64,000 bases of DNA, taken from assembly GCF_003712195.1 (NCBI RefSeq), contig NZ_RDSD01000016.1, positions 46,475 through 110,474 on the forward strand, given 5' to 3'. Numbering within the stretch: the stretch's first letter is position 1; each line of letters begins with the position of its first letter. The notes under the pieces are model-generated. The model saw only the letters and a program-made list of their open reading frames with translations. It ran no database searches and was not told the DNA's origin. The stretch comes from Proteiniphilum sp. X52. Lineage in GTDB: Bacteria; Bacteroidota; Bacteroidia; Bacteroidales; Dysgonomonadaceae. Positions 33,599-43,245 of the stretch are shown here, piece by piece. The translations under genes were made by a program, and so were the position numbers.

Positions 33599-34969
33599 TT
33601 AAAGCCCGTATTTCTTGATCTTGCTGTAAAGCGTAGGCCGGGAAACACCTAATTCTTTGGCAATGGCTGAAATATTATTTCCGTAATTGCGCATGGCCCG
33701 TTCGATGAGCACCCGTTCCATTTCTTCCAAGGTAACATTGTCGAGCTGCTTATCCTTCTCACTGCCAGCCGTTGGCCGGAGGAACAGGCCGGAGGAATCG
33801 ATCACCCGGTTGTCGGACAAAATAAGCGCTTTCTCTATCGTATGCTCCAGTTCGCGCACATTGCCCGGCCAGGCATATTCCCGCATCTTCGCAATGGCGT
33901 CTTTGTGTAGTGTTATTCCTGTTTTATTGTATTTCACAGCAAAGCGCCGGAGGAAGAACGACGCCAGTCCGGGAATATCTTCTTTCCTGCGGCGCAAGGG
34001 CGGCACTTCAATCTGAATAGTGTTGATGCGATAAAGCAGGTCTTCCCTGAAAAGACCGTCTTGTACATCCCGGAAAAGGTTATGGTTCGTGGCGCAGATC
34101 AACCGTATGTCCACCGCGACCGGCTTATTACTTCCTACCCGGATAATCTGTCGCGACTGCAAGGCATTGAGTAGTTTTGCCTGAAGCGGATAACTGAGGT
34201 TGCCTATCTCATCAAGAAAGAGCGTCCCTTTATCTGCCGCCTCAATCTTTCCTGCCCGGTCGCTATGGGCGTCGGTGAAGGAGCCTTTTACATGGCCGAA
34301 GAGCTCGCTCTCGAAGAGTGTTTCAGTGACCGCTCCCATATCTACTGTCACAAGCGACTCGTTAGAGCGTGGCGAGAGTTGATGGATTTTGCGGGCAATC
34401 ACTTCTTTACCGGTTCCGTTTTCGCCGGTAATCAAGACATTGGCATCCGTCGTTGCCACTTTCTCCACTAACCGTAACAATTCCCGCATCGCTTGAGATT
34501 CTCCCCAATAGACATCACTTTCCCGGTTCAGTTGGGAGTTAAGCACATGCTGCTTCTCTTTCAGTCTGGCCACTTCCTTTCGCGATAGCCGTAATTCCAG
34601 TGCCGACTGTAATGTAGCCAACAGTTTGGCGTTGTTCCAGGGCTTTACCACGAAATCGGAAGCCCCTTCTTTCAGCGCGGTCACTGCCAGGTCGATATCC
34701 GCATAAGCGGTAAAAAGCACCACCGGCAAATCTGGATTTGCCTTCTTTATTTCCGCAAGCCAGTACAGCCCCTCGTTACCGGTATTGATCCCCGCGGAAT
34801 AATTCATGTCGAGTAACACCACATCGGGGTTCTTCTCCCTCAAATTCATCAGTAACGCGGTGGGCGAAGAGAGGAGGATCACCTCTTCGAAATGGCTATT
34901 CAACAGAATTTTAAGCGCACTAAGCACATTTTTGTTATCGTCAACGACAAGAATTTTTCCCTGTTTCAT
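33599..34969 (-). CDS. Sigma-54-dependent response regulator, NtrC family
   Basis: A 456-residue activator. The receiver domain (residues 1-120) has acidic pocket DD and phosphoacceptor D54 (VVLLDMNYSAG). The AAA+ domain (about 155-385) has Walker A GENGTGKEV, the sigma-54 contact loop as GSFTDA in place of the classical GAFTGA, Walker B GTLFLDEIGNL, and NVRELEHTIEKALIL. The C-terminal Fis-type HTH ends NNISAIAKELGVSRPTLYSKIKKYGL. It is divergent from the efflux operon, which begins with a sigma-54-like promoter, so that operon is its likely target. A composite repeat lies directly upstream. Confidence 0.93.
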   Translation of the reverse strand: MKQGKILVVDDNKNVLSALKILLNSHFEEVILLSSPTALLMNLREKNPDVVLLDMNYSAGINTGNEGLYWLAEIKKANPDLPVVLFTAYADIDLAVTALKEGASDFVVKPWNNAKLLATLQSALELRLSRKEVARLKEKQHVLNSQLNRESDVYWGESQAMRELLRLVEKVATTDANVLITGENGTGKEVIARKIHQLSPRSNESLVTVDMGAVTETLFESELFGHVKGSFTDAHSDRAGKIEAADKGTLFLDEIGNLSYPLQAKLLNALQSRQIIRVGSNKPVAVDIRLICATNHNLFRDVQDGLFREDLLYRINTIQIEVPPLRRRKEDIPGLASFFLRRFAVKYNKTGITLHKDAIAKMREYAWPGNVRELEHTIEKALILSDNRVIDSSGLFLRPTAGSEKDKQLDNVTLEEMERVLIERAMRNYGNNISAIAKELGVSRPTLYSKIKKYGL

Positions 34970-34976
34970 CTTTTTT

Positions 34977-35188
34977 AGAAATAAGAAGTTAGAACCTGGA
35001 ACTTAGAACTGAGAACTTAGAACTTGGAACTTAGAAGTGTGAAGTGGAGAGGTCAATTAATCACATTAGCACATTAGTCACATTGGCACATTAGTCACAT
35101 TGGCATATTAGTCACATTGGCATATTGGCACATCAACTACTCTTCACTTTTCATTCTTCATTCTTCATTCTTCATTCTTCACTCTTCA
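34977..35188 (-). repeat. Composite repeat copy B
   Basis: Minus orientation: (GAAGAATGAA)n at 35188-35140, (ACTAATGTG/CCAATGTG)n at 35132-35062, core attaattgacctctccactt... at 35061-35034, and (AGTTCTAAG)n at 35033-34977, ending 7 nt before the response-regulator ATG. This is the only copy in the window that includes all three simple-repeat families in one block. Confidence 0.9.
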
Positions 35189-35331
35189 CTTTATTAGTCC
35201 TGATTCGTGAATCTAAAATACAAATGTAACCAAAATATTGTCAAATTATCAACACTACTGTAAAATAATTTTACAAATGCACTGACAGCTCTCAAATATT
35301 AAGAAGCTAATAAACAAATAGTTAAATATTT

Positions 35332-35346
35332 TGGCACGATGTTGGT
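35332..35346 (+). promoter_or_regulatory. Sigma-54-like promoter of the efflux operon
   Basis: TGGCACGATGTTGGT: the -24 half TGGCACG is perfect, and the -12 half has TTGG-like bases at the right spacing but T in place of the final C of TTGC. It lies about 30 nt before the tolC ATG at 35376. An NtrC-type activator is encoded on the other side of the divergent gap. Confidence 0.7.
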
Positions 35347-35375
35347 ATATCTCTTTACAAAATATATTGAAAAAA

Positions 35376-36710
35376 ATGAATCGATTTTTATCTATATTAG
35401 TGTTATTGTTCGCTGTTTCTACCGCCTTACAGGCGCAGGAAAAACAATGGTCGCTACACAATTGTATACAATACGCCGTAGAGAACAGTCCTAAAGTCAA
35501 CAAGCAGAAAGCGCAGAACAGCATTTACCAGCAGGACTACATGCTTGCCATGGGTAGATTACTCCCTTCGTTGAACGCCGGCACGAATGCATATTTCAAT
35601 TTCGGCCGCGGGATAGATCCAGAGACAAACACCTATACAGATATCAACACCTTTAGTAACACCTATTCCGTCCATTCCAACTTAACAATCTTCGATGGTT
35701 TTTCGAATATCTACAAGATAAAAATGCAGCAAGCGAATAAGCTCGCGGGCAAGCAGCAGTTGGAGCAAGCGCGCGAGATGGTGGCTTACGATACCATGGA
35801 ATCCTTTTTCAACGTATTGTACTACAAACGAATGGTACAACTGGCACAGGAACAGGCGGAAGAGAGCGCCAATAATATGAAACAAGCGAGACGAATGGAA
35901 GAGCTGGGGATGAAGGCCAAACCCGACGTGGCGGAAATGGCGGCAAAGGAAGCGGCAGACATTTACAACCTCACGCGACAAAAAAACCTGCTCACCATCG
36001 GCATGATCCTGCTCAAGGAAAAGATGAATTTTCCGGTAGAAGATGAACTGGATATCACAGATCAACAGACCGAAGAATTGATCGTCAAATCAGGCGAAAC
36101 AGTTGCGGCAATCTATGAAACGGCCAAAGCGATCAATCCCGGAGCGCTGTCCGCGGAATCGGCACTGAAAGTACAGGAAATGAACCGGCGTGCCGCCATC
36201 GCCGGCTTTTCCCCGGTCATATCAATGGAAGCCGGTTTATCGTCGAGATATGCAAGATACCTCGATGGAGATAATCGTGAATCTTTTTCCGAGCAACTCA
36301 AAAACAGACGGGGAAGTTATGTCGGATTTACGTTGTCCGTCCCCTTGTTCACCGGTTTCTCAAAATCGACCTCCTATAAACGAAGCAAAGCACAGGTGAT
36401 CATTGCCGAAAGCGAGTTTCAGGAAACTCTTCGAGCGCTCTACAGCGCGATCGAGCAGGCGGTGGCAGATATGAACGGGCAGGCGGATGCTTATCAACAG
36501 GCAGTGAAGCAGCGGGAAGCGATGGAAACAGCGCACGAAACGAATCGGAGGAAATATGAAGAGGGGTTGATCAGCCCGCTCGAACTGCACACAAGCGCCA
36601 ACCGGGTAATAGAGGCAAAAGCCGAGGAGCTGAACGCCGAATTGCAATACCGGTTGAAGGCACGCCTGGTGCGGTATTACAAAGGAGAGTCGTTTGTGGA
36701 ATCGTTATGA
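35376..36710 (+). CDS. TolC-family outer-membrane efflux protein
   Basis: A 444-residue outer-membrane channel subunit. The signal peptide is MNRFLSILVLLFAVSTALQAQ; the mature part opens KQWSLHNCIQYAVENSPKVNKQ, the typical first helix of outer-membrane efflux proteins, and two long helical repeats follow with barrel strands (AGTNAYFNFGRGIDPETNTY and GSYVGFTLSVPLFTGFS). The ATG at 35376 is chosen because the signal peptide starts there; the longer frame from 35331 would begin on the sigma-54-like promoter itself. It heads the efflux operon with the adaptor and permeases. Confidence 0.9.
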   Translation: MNRFLSILVLLFAVSTALQAQEKQWSLHNCIQYAVENSPKVNKQKAQNSIYQQDYMLAMGRLLPSLNAGTNAYFNFGRGIDPETNTYTDINTFSNTYSVHSNLTIFDGFSNIYKIKMQQANKLAGKQQLEQAREMVAYDTMESFFNVLYYKRMVQLAQEQAEESANNMKQARRMEELGMKAKPDVAEMAAKEAADIYNLTRQKNLLTIGMILLKEKMNFPVEDELDITDQQTEELIVKSGETVAAIYETAKAINPGALSAESALKVQEMNRRAAIAGFSPVISMEAGLSSRYARYLDGDNRESFSEQLKNRRGSYVGFTLSVPLFTGFSKSTSYKRSKAQVIIAESEFQETLRALYSAIEQAVADMNGQADAYQQAVKQREAMETAHETNRRKYEEGLISPLELHTSANRVIEAKAEELNAELQYRLKARLVRYYKGESFVESL

Positions 36711-36783
36711 ATTAGGAGTTATGAATTGGAAGTGAGGAACTATAAGAGGTAAAAAATATTGAATCTTGCATTCATCAAACAAT

Positions 36784-38034
36784 ATGGATATTTTAGTTGA
36801 AAAGAAAAAAGGATTGAAGAAAAAACATATCCCCCACATCATTGGCGGGCTGTTGTTTCTGGTGGCTATCATATGGCTTATCTTCGGCAATCATGCGTCG
36901 AAGTTGAATGTGGAAGCCAACCGCATCTCCATCCAGTCGGCGACCAGGGGCGAATTTAACGATTACATTCGTGTCAGCGGGCAGGTACAGCCCATCAGTA
37001 CCATACAATTAAGTGCGGTAGAGGGTGGCATGGTGGAAGCCAAGTTGGTGGAAGAGGGCGCCGATGTAAAAAAGGGCGATGTGATCGCCCGGCTGAGCAA
37101 TCCGATGCTGAGCCTGAACATATTGGACAGCGAGGCGCAACTGGCCGAAAAGCAGAACTTCCTTCGCAACACACAGGTAGCTATGGAACAGGACCGCCTG
37201 ACACTGAAAAAGGAAAAGCTACAACTCGACCTGGACGTTACCCGCAAACAGCGCAAATATGAACAGTACAAAAAACTGTATGAGGAGAAGTTGGCTTCCA
37301 AAGAAGATTACCTGCAGGCAAAAGAGGATTACGAGTTTGCCGTGGACGGCCGCCAATTGGTCGTGGAACGGCAGAAGCAGGACTCCATTTACCGCAGCGT
37401 ACAGATCGACCAGATGGAAGAGAGCCTGCACAATATGCGCCAGAACCTGATGCTGATTCGCCAACGGAGCGAAAACCTGAATATCAAGGCACCGGTGGAC
37501 GGACAGCTGGGTCTGCTGGATGTGGAGATCGGCCAGAACATCCCGACCGGCGGGCGCATCGGTCAGATCAGCGTGCTGTCCGACTTCAAAGTAGAAGCCC
37601 TGATCGATGAACATTATATCGACCGGGTGAGAACCGGATTGGATGCCACTTTCGAACGGCAGGACAAGAACTTCGCGCTACGTGTCCGCAAAGTATTCCC
37701 CGAAGTGCGCGACAGGCAGTTCCGTACCGAATTTACGTTTGAGGGCGAACGTCCCGACAACATCCGGGCCGGACAGACCTATTATATCAGCCTGCAATTG
37801 GGACAGCCGGTGGAAGCAGTGCTGATACCCCGCGGGCCGTTCTATCAGACCACCGGTGGGCAATGGATCTTTGTCGTTACCCGCGACGGAAAAAGAGCCG
37901 TGAAACGCAGGATCACCATCGGACGGCAAAACCCCAATTATTACGAAGTGACAAGCGGTCTCGAACCGGGCGAAAAAGTGATCACCTCCAGCTACGAAAC
38001 ATTCGGAACCGCCGAAGAATTGATTTTGAAATAG
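36784..38034 (+). CDS. HlyD/MacA-type periplasmic adaptor
   Basis: A 416-residue membrane-fusion protein linking inner-membrane permeases to the TolC channel. One N-terminal span (HIIGGLLFLVAIIWLIFG), a biotinyl-lipoyl half motif (IQLSAVEGGMVEAKLVEEGADVKKGDVIARL), a long coiled coil (about residues 110-230), the second lipoyl half (NIKAPVDGQLGLLDVEIGQNIPTGG), then beta-barrel and membrane-proximal domains. The ATG at 36784 follows a short spacer after tolC; the frame continues to 36766. Substrates cannot be inferred. Confidence 0.9.
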   Translation: MDILVEKKKGLKKKHIPHIIGGLLFLVAIIWLIFGNHASKLNVEANRISIQSATRGEFNDYIRVSGQVQPISTIQLSAVEGGMVEAKLVEEGADVKKGDVIARLSNPMLSLNILDSEAQLAEKQNFLRNTQVAMEQDRLTLKKEKLQLDLDVTRKQRKYEQYKKLYEEKLASKEDYLQAKEDYEFAVDGRQLVVERQKQDSIYRSVQIDQMEESLHNMRQNLMLIRQRSENLNIKAPVDGQLGLLDVEIGQNIPTGGRIGQISVLSDFKVEALIDEHYIDRVRTGLDATFERQDKNFALRVRKVFPEVRDRQFRTEFTFEGERPDNIRAGQTYYISLQLGQPVEAVLIPRGPFYQTTGGQWIFVVTRDGKRAVKRRITIGRQNPNYYEVTSGLEPGEKVITSSYETFGTAEELILK

Positions 38035-38037
38035 ATG

Positions 38038-38090
38038 AATGAGCCAATATGCCAATGAGACTAATGTGACTAATGTGACTAATGAGACTA
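38038..38090 (+). repeat. (ACTAATGTG) spacer after the adaptor gene
   Basis: After the stop codon, gccaatatgccaatgagact and ctaatgtgactaatgtgact units run up to the ATG of the permease remnant at 38091. A similar stretch (ggcatattgccacatta...) closes the remnant at 38209-38243. Confidence 0.75.
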
Positions 38091-38243
38091 ATGAAGCTAA
38101 TTATCAATAATTTCAAGCAATTTGTGAAATCGTCAAAAGCGGTATTCTTTTTCAATATTGCAGGTTTTACCGTGGCATTCACCGCCTTTTTTGTGATTGC
38201 GATTCAATTGGCATATTGCCACATTAATAGATTAGCACATTAG
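38091..38243 (+). pseudogene. N-terminal remnant of an FtsX/MacB-type permease
   Basis: A 50-codon frame starting MKLIINNFKQFVKSSKAV, then FFFNIAGFTVAFTAFFVIAIQ, aligns with the first 38 or so residues of the next permease (MNIFKSFFGLLKAFKSSSLI, then NIVGLSVALIVFFIVAIQ), including the first membrane span. Right after AIQ the frame turns into translated intergenic repeat (LAYCHINRLAH) and stops. The other 740 or so residues are gone. It looks like the start of a fourth permease gene truncated by a deletion ending in a spacer repeat. Whether the short peptide is made is unknown. Confidence 0.8.
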
Positions 38244-38291
38244 CTTAGGTTCCGAGTTCTAACATGTCTTGACTCTTAAAAAAACAGTGAT

Positions 38292-40625
38292 ATGAATATC
38301 TTTAAAAGCTTTTTCGGCCTGCTGAAGGCTTTCAAATCGTCCTCCCTGATCAATATTGTCGGACTGTCGGTAGCATTGATCGTGTTCTTTATTGTGGCAA
38401 TACAGGTACATTACGACCTCACTTATGACAGGTCATATAAAAACACGGATAAACTGCTTCAATACAACCAATACAATGTAAACACCGGAGAAGCGGGTAC
38501 AAACATAAACTTTCAAATCCCGGCACGGATCGCGCAGGCTGTTCCCGAGATTGAAAAATATTGTATGGCTGCGTTGTGGGGAGTGCAGAAATTCGAAATC
38601 GACAAAGGCGGCACGTCGCCGGAAACCTATTCAATACATCTCTCCGTCACAACATCCGGATTCTGTGACATATTCACCCCTATAATCTTATCCGGAGACA
38701 CAACTGCCCTTTTCTCGCAACCCGGCAAGGCGATGATCTCCCAGAGAACGGCGCTGCGCGTGTTCGGAGATGAAAATCCGGTCGGGAAAATCATACGATT
38801 CCGTTATGGGAAGAATGAACTGATGATCGCGGCCGTCTATAAGGATTTTCCCGACAACAGCAGCCTGCCGAACGGGTTGTTTACCCACTTGCCTGAAAAT
38901 GATGAAACGGAATGGAGCTTCAAATCCTATTTCCTGGTAAGCAGGGAAAATCAGGCGGTCATTCAGGAGAAGTTGAACAGGAAAGAGATCATCGGCGAAG
39001 AATGGGCCAAATACAATGAAGAGCACCCCGACGAGAGATTCGAATTACGACTGACTTCTCCTGGCGACCTGTATCTGAACAACGCCGGAAAAGGAGGCAG
39101 CAAACGCATTAACACAACCTATACGTTACTTGCGATAGGAATCATTACGGTTTTTATCGCATTTGTAAACTTTGTAAACCTGTCGGTAGCGATGGCGCCC
39201 GCCCGTGTACGGAGCATCAATATCCGTAAGATTCTGGGGGTTGACAAAATGAAGTTGAAATTAACGGTGGCCACGGAAAGCGTGTTCTTTACCCTGATTT
39301 CAATCGTTATCGCCCTGATCGCGATATTCTATATCAGCACCACTCCATTCGCGAAAGAGATATTCGCCGCCGATTTGTCGTTCGGCCACCATCTCCCGTT
39401 GCTGGTAGCCGTATCCCTTATTTTACTCATTTCATCCTTTCTGGTGGGACTTTATACGATGCGTTACTGCACTTCGGTTGACGAAGCGGAAGCGCTGAAA
39501 GGCTCTTTTTCGTTGAACAAGCGAAGCGTGAAACTGCGCAACGCGCTGATCGTTTTCCAGTTTGCCACGGCCATCAGCCTGATCGGCGTAAGCCTGTTCA
39601 TCAAGCAACAAAACGATTATATGCTGCACTACGACTGGGGAATACCGAAAGAGAACGTGGTGTACGTGCCCCTTGCCGGGCTTGGCCGCGAAGCGCAGAC
39701 GTTCGGGCAGGAACTCTTGCGCGATTCACGTATAAAAGACTATACCATTACGCGCGACATACCCGGAAGAGTAGGCATGTCGTGGGGAATGGAGTTTGAA
39801 GGGAAACAGATCAGCCTCACGGTGTGGTCGGTCGATGACCGGTTTTTCGATTTCTTCGGCATTGAAATTCTTGAAGGACGCAAGCCGGAAGAGATGGATT
39901 CGGTGGTGTCGCAGATCGTGGTCAACGAAACGTTCCTGCAAAAATATGATTTTACCAACGAGATTGTAGGAAAAGATTTCGACACATTCGGGCCGGGACG
40001 TATACAGGCCGTCTCCAAAGACGTCCATTTCGAGACACTGCACCAAAGCATCTCCCCAATGGCTTTCGGCGTGCTTAGCCAATGGCAGAATTTCAATACT
40101 TTTATGATTAAACTTTCGGGCAATGACATGAAAGGGAGCCTGGATTACATTGAAAGCACGTGGAAAAAGTTCAGCAGCGACCCGTTCGAGATCCATTTTC
40201 TGGACGCGGAGATGGATAATCTATACAAGACCGAAACCAATATGGCCTACTTGATCGCCATTTTCGGGTTAATCATCGTGGCAATAGCTGTCATGGGAGT
40301 GTATGGACTGATACTGTTTGACGCGAAAACAAAATTGAAAGAAATAGCCATCCGTAAAATCAACGGATCGACTGAAAAAGAGATCCTGGTTATGCTGAAC
40401 CGTACGGTTTTACTACAATTATGCATTGCGTTTTTCATCGCGACACCGGTGGTGTACTACACGATCATGAAATGGTTGGAGAACTTCTCCTATAAAGCGC
40501 CTCTGTATTGGTGGATTTTCCCTTTGTCGGGAATGATCGTCTTGTTTATCGTGATATTGACCGTGAGCGCACAAAGCTGGCGTGCGGCAACGGCCAATCC
40601 GGTGGATGCATTGAAAACGGAATAA
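38292..40625 (+). CDS. FtsX/MacB-type ABC transporter permease 1
   Basis: A 777-residue permease with two MacB_PCD-FtsX modules. Each module has an N-terminal span, a large periplasmic domain and three C-terminal spans (first module ends about residue 395; second begins LRNALIVFQFATAISLIGVS). The conserved coupling segments SINIRKILGVDKMKLKL and IAIRKINGSTEKEILVML contact the ATPase, and the C-terminus ends NPVDALKTE. Such mechanotransmission transporters act on envelope substrates rather than moving them through the membrane. It is followed by two more full permeases that appear to share the one ATPase encoded at the end of the operon. Confidence 0.9.
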   Translation: MNIFKSFFGLLKAFKSSSLINIVGLSVALIVFFIVAIQVHYDLTYDRSYKNTDKLLQYNQYNVNTGEAGTNINFQIPARIAQAVPEIEKYCMAALWGVQKFEIDKGGTSPETYSIHLSVTTSGFCDIFTPIILSGDTTALFSQPGKAMISQRTALRVFGDENPVGKIIRFRYGKNELMIAAVYKDFPDNSSLPNGLFTHLPENDETEWSFKSYFLVSRENQAVIQEKLNRKEIIGEEWAKYNEEHPDERFELRLTSPGDLYLNNAGKGGSKRINTTYTLLAIGIITVFIAFVNFVNLSVAMAPARVRSINIRKILGVDKMKLKLTVATESVFFTLISIVIALIAIFYISTTPFAKEIFAADLSFGHHLPLLVAVSLILLISSFLVGLYTMRYCTSVDEAEALKGSFSLNKRSVKLRNALIVFQFATAISLIGVSLFIKQQNDYMLHYDWGIPKENVVYVPLAGLGREAQTFGQELLRDSRIKDYTITRDIPGRVGMSWGMEFEGKQISLTVWSVDDRFFDFFGIEILEGRKPEEMDSVVSQIVVNETFLQKYDFTNEIVGKDFDTFGPGRIQAVSKDVHFETLHQSISPMAFGVLSQWQNFNTFMIKLSGNDMKGSLDYIESTWKKFSSDPFEIHFLDAEMDNLYKTETNMAYLIAIFGLIIVAIAVMGVYGLILFDAKTKLKEIAIRKINGSTEKEILVMLNRTVLLQLCIAFFIATPVVYYTIMKWLENFSYKAPLYWWIFPLSGMIVLFIVILTVSAQSWRAATANPVDALKTE

Positions 40626-40705
40626 ATGAATGTGGTGATTGACTGATTTGATGATCCCGATAAATCGGGACGAGTAATGATGATGATTTTAAGAGACAAA
40701 ATGGC

Positions 40706-43072
40706 ATGAACAACCTGAAGTTAGCATATCGCAACCTGTTCCGCAAAAAACAAAACAACCTGATCAAGATACTCTCTTTGGGTACGGGATTGGCAGTCGG
40801 ACTGGTGCTTCTCTCAAAAGTAAGTTTTGAGCGCAATTATGACGATTTCTATCCCGACGCGGAGCGCATTTATCAGATTTGGTCAACCTTATCAGGAAGA
40901 ACGAATGAGACAGGACTGGACCAATGGGGACAAGTCAGTGGCGCAATAGCTCCCGGCATGAAAGCAGAGATCCCGGAAATTGAAATGGCAACGCGGTTCA
41001 CACCTTTGACCGCTGAAGATGCTGTTTTCTCCACATCCGATAAGAAACGGTACAAAGGGACCTTTATCATGGCTGACAGCTGTTTCTTCGACCTCCTTCC
41101 CCGTCCGATGGTCACAGGCAATGCAAAGGAGATATTGTCCCGACCGATGTACGTTATAATTTCTATGTCGACAGCGGAGAAAATGGGTGGTGATGTGGTG
41201 GGTAAACAGATCCAACTGGAAACATTCCCCGGCAAAGAGCTGACAATAGGGGGAATATTCAGCGATGTTCCTGAAAACAGCCATCAACGTTATGATGTGA
41301 TTGTGTCACTCAATTCGATACCTTCCTTTTTCAGATATGACGGACGGGAGAATTGGCTGGGAAATGACCGATACCGGGGATATGTGAAATTGCATCCGGG
41401 AATCGATCCTGCAAACCTGGCCCCTGCCGTCCGCCGTATGCAAAAGAAACATCAGGATATAGAGAAGATAGAGGCTAAAAACGGTTGGATCCTCACTTAT
41501 GCCTTCCTTCCTTTAAAATCAATTCACAGTGGCTCCCCGGAGGTCAAAAGGATGACACTGCTGCTTACGATTATTGCTTTTTCATTGATCCTTACCGCTA
41601 TCCTGAATTATGTGCTGATTGTCATCACCGCCTTGGTAGGTCGTTCCAAAGAGATAGCCGTATATAAATGCTATGGAGCGCAAAACCGGAATGTGGCCAG
41701 GTTAATAATGACCGAAACGTTACTTCACTTTGTCTGGGCCCTTCTGCTTGCCGGCTTACTAGTCTTTAGTTTCAGAGGAACCATCGAGAGAATGCTTTCC
41801 GCATCGTTGGGCTCATTGTTCAGTTTCCGTTCATCACTCTACTTGTCTGCAATTGCCGTTATTATCTTTTTGTTTACTGCATTCACCCCCGCATACATAT
41901 TATCCCGCATTCCCGTGGCTAGCATTTTTCGCGGTACCGGACAGGTCAGGGCAAAATGGAAGCTGGTATTACTTACTGTGCAATTCGCAGCAGCAGCATT
42001 CCTTTTTTCGCTGTTAGTCATTGTCAGCAAACAATACAATCTGATGACCAACGATGATCCGGGTTATTCGTACCGGAACATTTTGCATGCAGGGACTTCA
42101 GGTGTACCCCGGAATACCGTACAAACGGCTATCGACCGGCTGAAACAATTACCCCAAGTGGCATCCGTGGCAACAGCAAGCTCGCTACCGTTCGAAAGCA
42201 TGTCGGGTAACAACGTGTTGATACCTGGCGAAGAACGCGAGCTGTTCAATATTGCCGACATGTATTGGGCCGATGAGCATTATATTCCGTTAATGGAAAT
42301 ACCCATTGTTGAAGGGAAAACATTCGACATTCACAGCAGCCCCAATGAAATAATCGTCAGCCGGTCATTCAAAGAAAAAATGAAAGCGATAGCCGGATGG
42401 GAAGATGTGGTTGGGAAGGATATGATTATTTCTGAGCACGGACTAAGTCGAATCGTGGGGATATATCCGGACATCCGGTTGGGTTCAATTTCCGATCAGG
42501 ATACACGTCCGTCGGTACTGTTTTTCAGAAATACCCCAAACAACAACATGCTCATCAAACTCAAAGCAATGACAGGAGAAAACATCCAACAAGTGTATGA
42601 TATCTTGCAGGAAACCATGCCCGAAAAAGAAATCGACCTTTCACCTTACAGCGATAGCATGGTTAAAATGTATTCGGGTGAACGGCGGTTCCGTGATGCC
42701 ATTTTCATCGGCGGGTTAATTACCGTGCTCATTACGCTTATAGGGCTGATTGGTTACATCAACAGCGAAATGTTACGACGCAGGTCTGAAATTGCTATTC
42801 GAAAAATCAACGGGGCAAACCTGAGCGAGATATTAAGGCTATTCATGAAAAATATTCTGTTTATCGCTTTGGGCGCCTGTATCGCAGGAGGAATTGTGGC
42901 AGCCATGGTTGCTTCCAAATGGATGGAGAATTTCACTGAAAAAACCGGTGTGTCTCCGTTTTTATTTATCGGTTGCGGCCTCGTTGTGCTGCTGTTTATC
43001 GAATTGATTGTAGGAATTAATTGTCTGAAAGCAGCCAGTCAGAATCCTGTCGAATCGTTGAAGAAAGAGTAA
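40706..43072 (+). CDS. FtsX/MacB-type ABC transporter permease 2
   Basis: A 788-residue double-module permease. N-terminus MNNLKLAYRNLFRKKQNNLIKILSLG with a first span to about residue 38, periplasmic domain, three spans (about 275-400) with coupling helix KEIAVYKCYGAQNRNVARLI, a second span-domain set, and final coupling segment IAIRKINGANLSEILRLF with tail NPVESLKKE. Its N-terminus (YRNLFRKK) differs from the other two, so it is the most divergent of the three. The spacer before it contains degenerate gatgatga-type sequence, not the composite repeat. Confidence 0.9.
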   Translation: MNNLKLAYRNLFRKKQNNLIKILSLGTGLAVGLVLLSKVSFERNYDDFYPDAERIYQIWSTLSGRTNETGLDQWGQVSGAIAPGMKAEIPEIEMATRFTPLTAEDAVFSTSDKKRYKGTFIMADSCFFDLLPRPMVTGNAKEILSRPMYVIISMSTAEKMGGDVVGKQIQLETFPGKELTIGGIFSDVPENSHQRYDVIVSLNSIPSFFRYDGRENWLGNDRYRGYVKLHPGIDPANLAPAVRRMQKKHQDIEKIEAKNGWILTYAFLPLKSIHSGSPEVKRMTLLLTIIAFSLILTAILNYVLIVITALVGRSKEIAVYKCYGAQNRNVARLIMTETLLHFVWALLLAGLLVFSFRGTIERMLSASLGSLFSFRSSLYLSAIAVIIFLFTAFTPAYILSRIPVASIFRGTGQVRAKWKLVLLTVQFAAAAFLFSLLVIVSKQYNLMTNDDPGYSYRNILHAGTSGVPRNTVQTAIDRLKQLPQVASVATASSLPFESMSGNNVLIPGEERELFNIADMYWADEHYIPLMEIPIVEGKTFDIHSSPNEIIVSRSFKEKMKAIAGWEDVVGKDMIISEHGLSRIVGIYPDIRLGSISDQDTRPSVLFFRNTPNNNMLIKLKAMTGENIQQVYDILQETMPEKEIDLSPYSDSMVKMYSGERRFRDAIFIGGLITVLITLIGLIGYINSEMLRRRSEIAIRKINGANLSEILRLFMKNILFIALGACIAGGIVAAMVASKWMENFTEKTGVSPFLFIGCGLVVLLFIELIVGINCLKAASQNPVESLKKE

Positions 43073-43121
43073 ATGAATGTGCCGAACAACGTTCAACCGA
43101 GTGAAGTGTGGTTGATGTGAC
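43073..43121 (+). repeat. 49-base unit after permease 2, duplicated after permease 3
   Basis: Begins directly after the stop codon with atgaatgtgccgaacaacgt and ends gtggttgatgtgac. The same 49 bases with two substitutions follow the next permease at 45589-45637, pointing to duplication of the permease-spacer unit. Confidence 0.85.
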
Positions 43122-43236
43122 AATGTGACTAATGAGACTAATGTGACTAATGTGACTAATGTGATTAATGTGATTAATGGACTTCTCCACTTCACAGTTC
43201 TAAGTTCTAAGTTCTAAATTCAAAGTTCTAAATTCA
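43117..43236 (+). repeat. Composite repeat copy C
   Basis: (ACTAATGTG)n at 43117-43172, core attaatggacttctccactt... at 43173-43200, then (AGTTCTAAG)n at 43197-43236, ending 9 nt before the ATG of permease 3. Same order and orientation relative to the downstream gene as the other copies. Confidence 0.9.
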
Positions 43237-43245
43237 AAAAATAAT

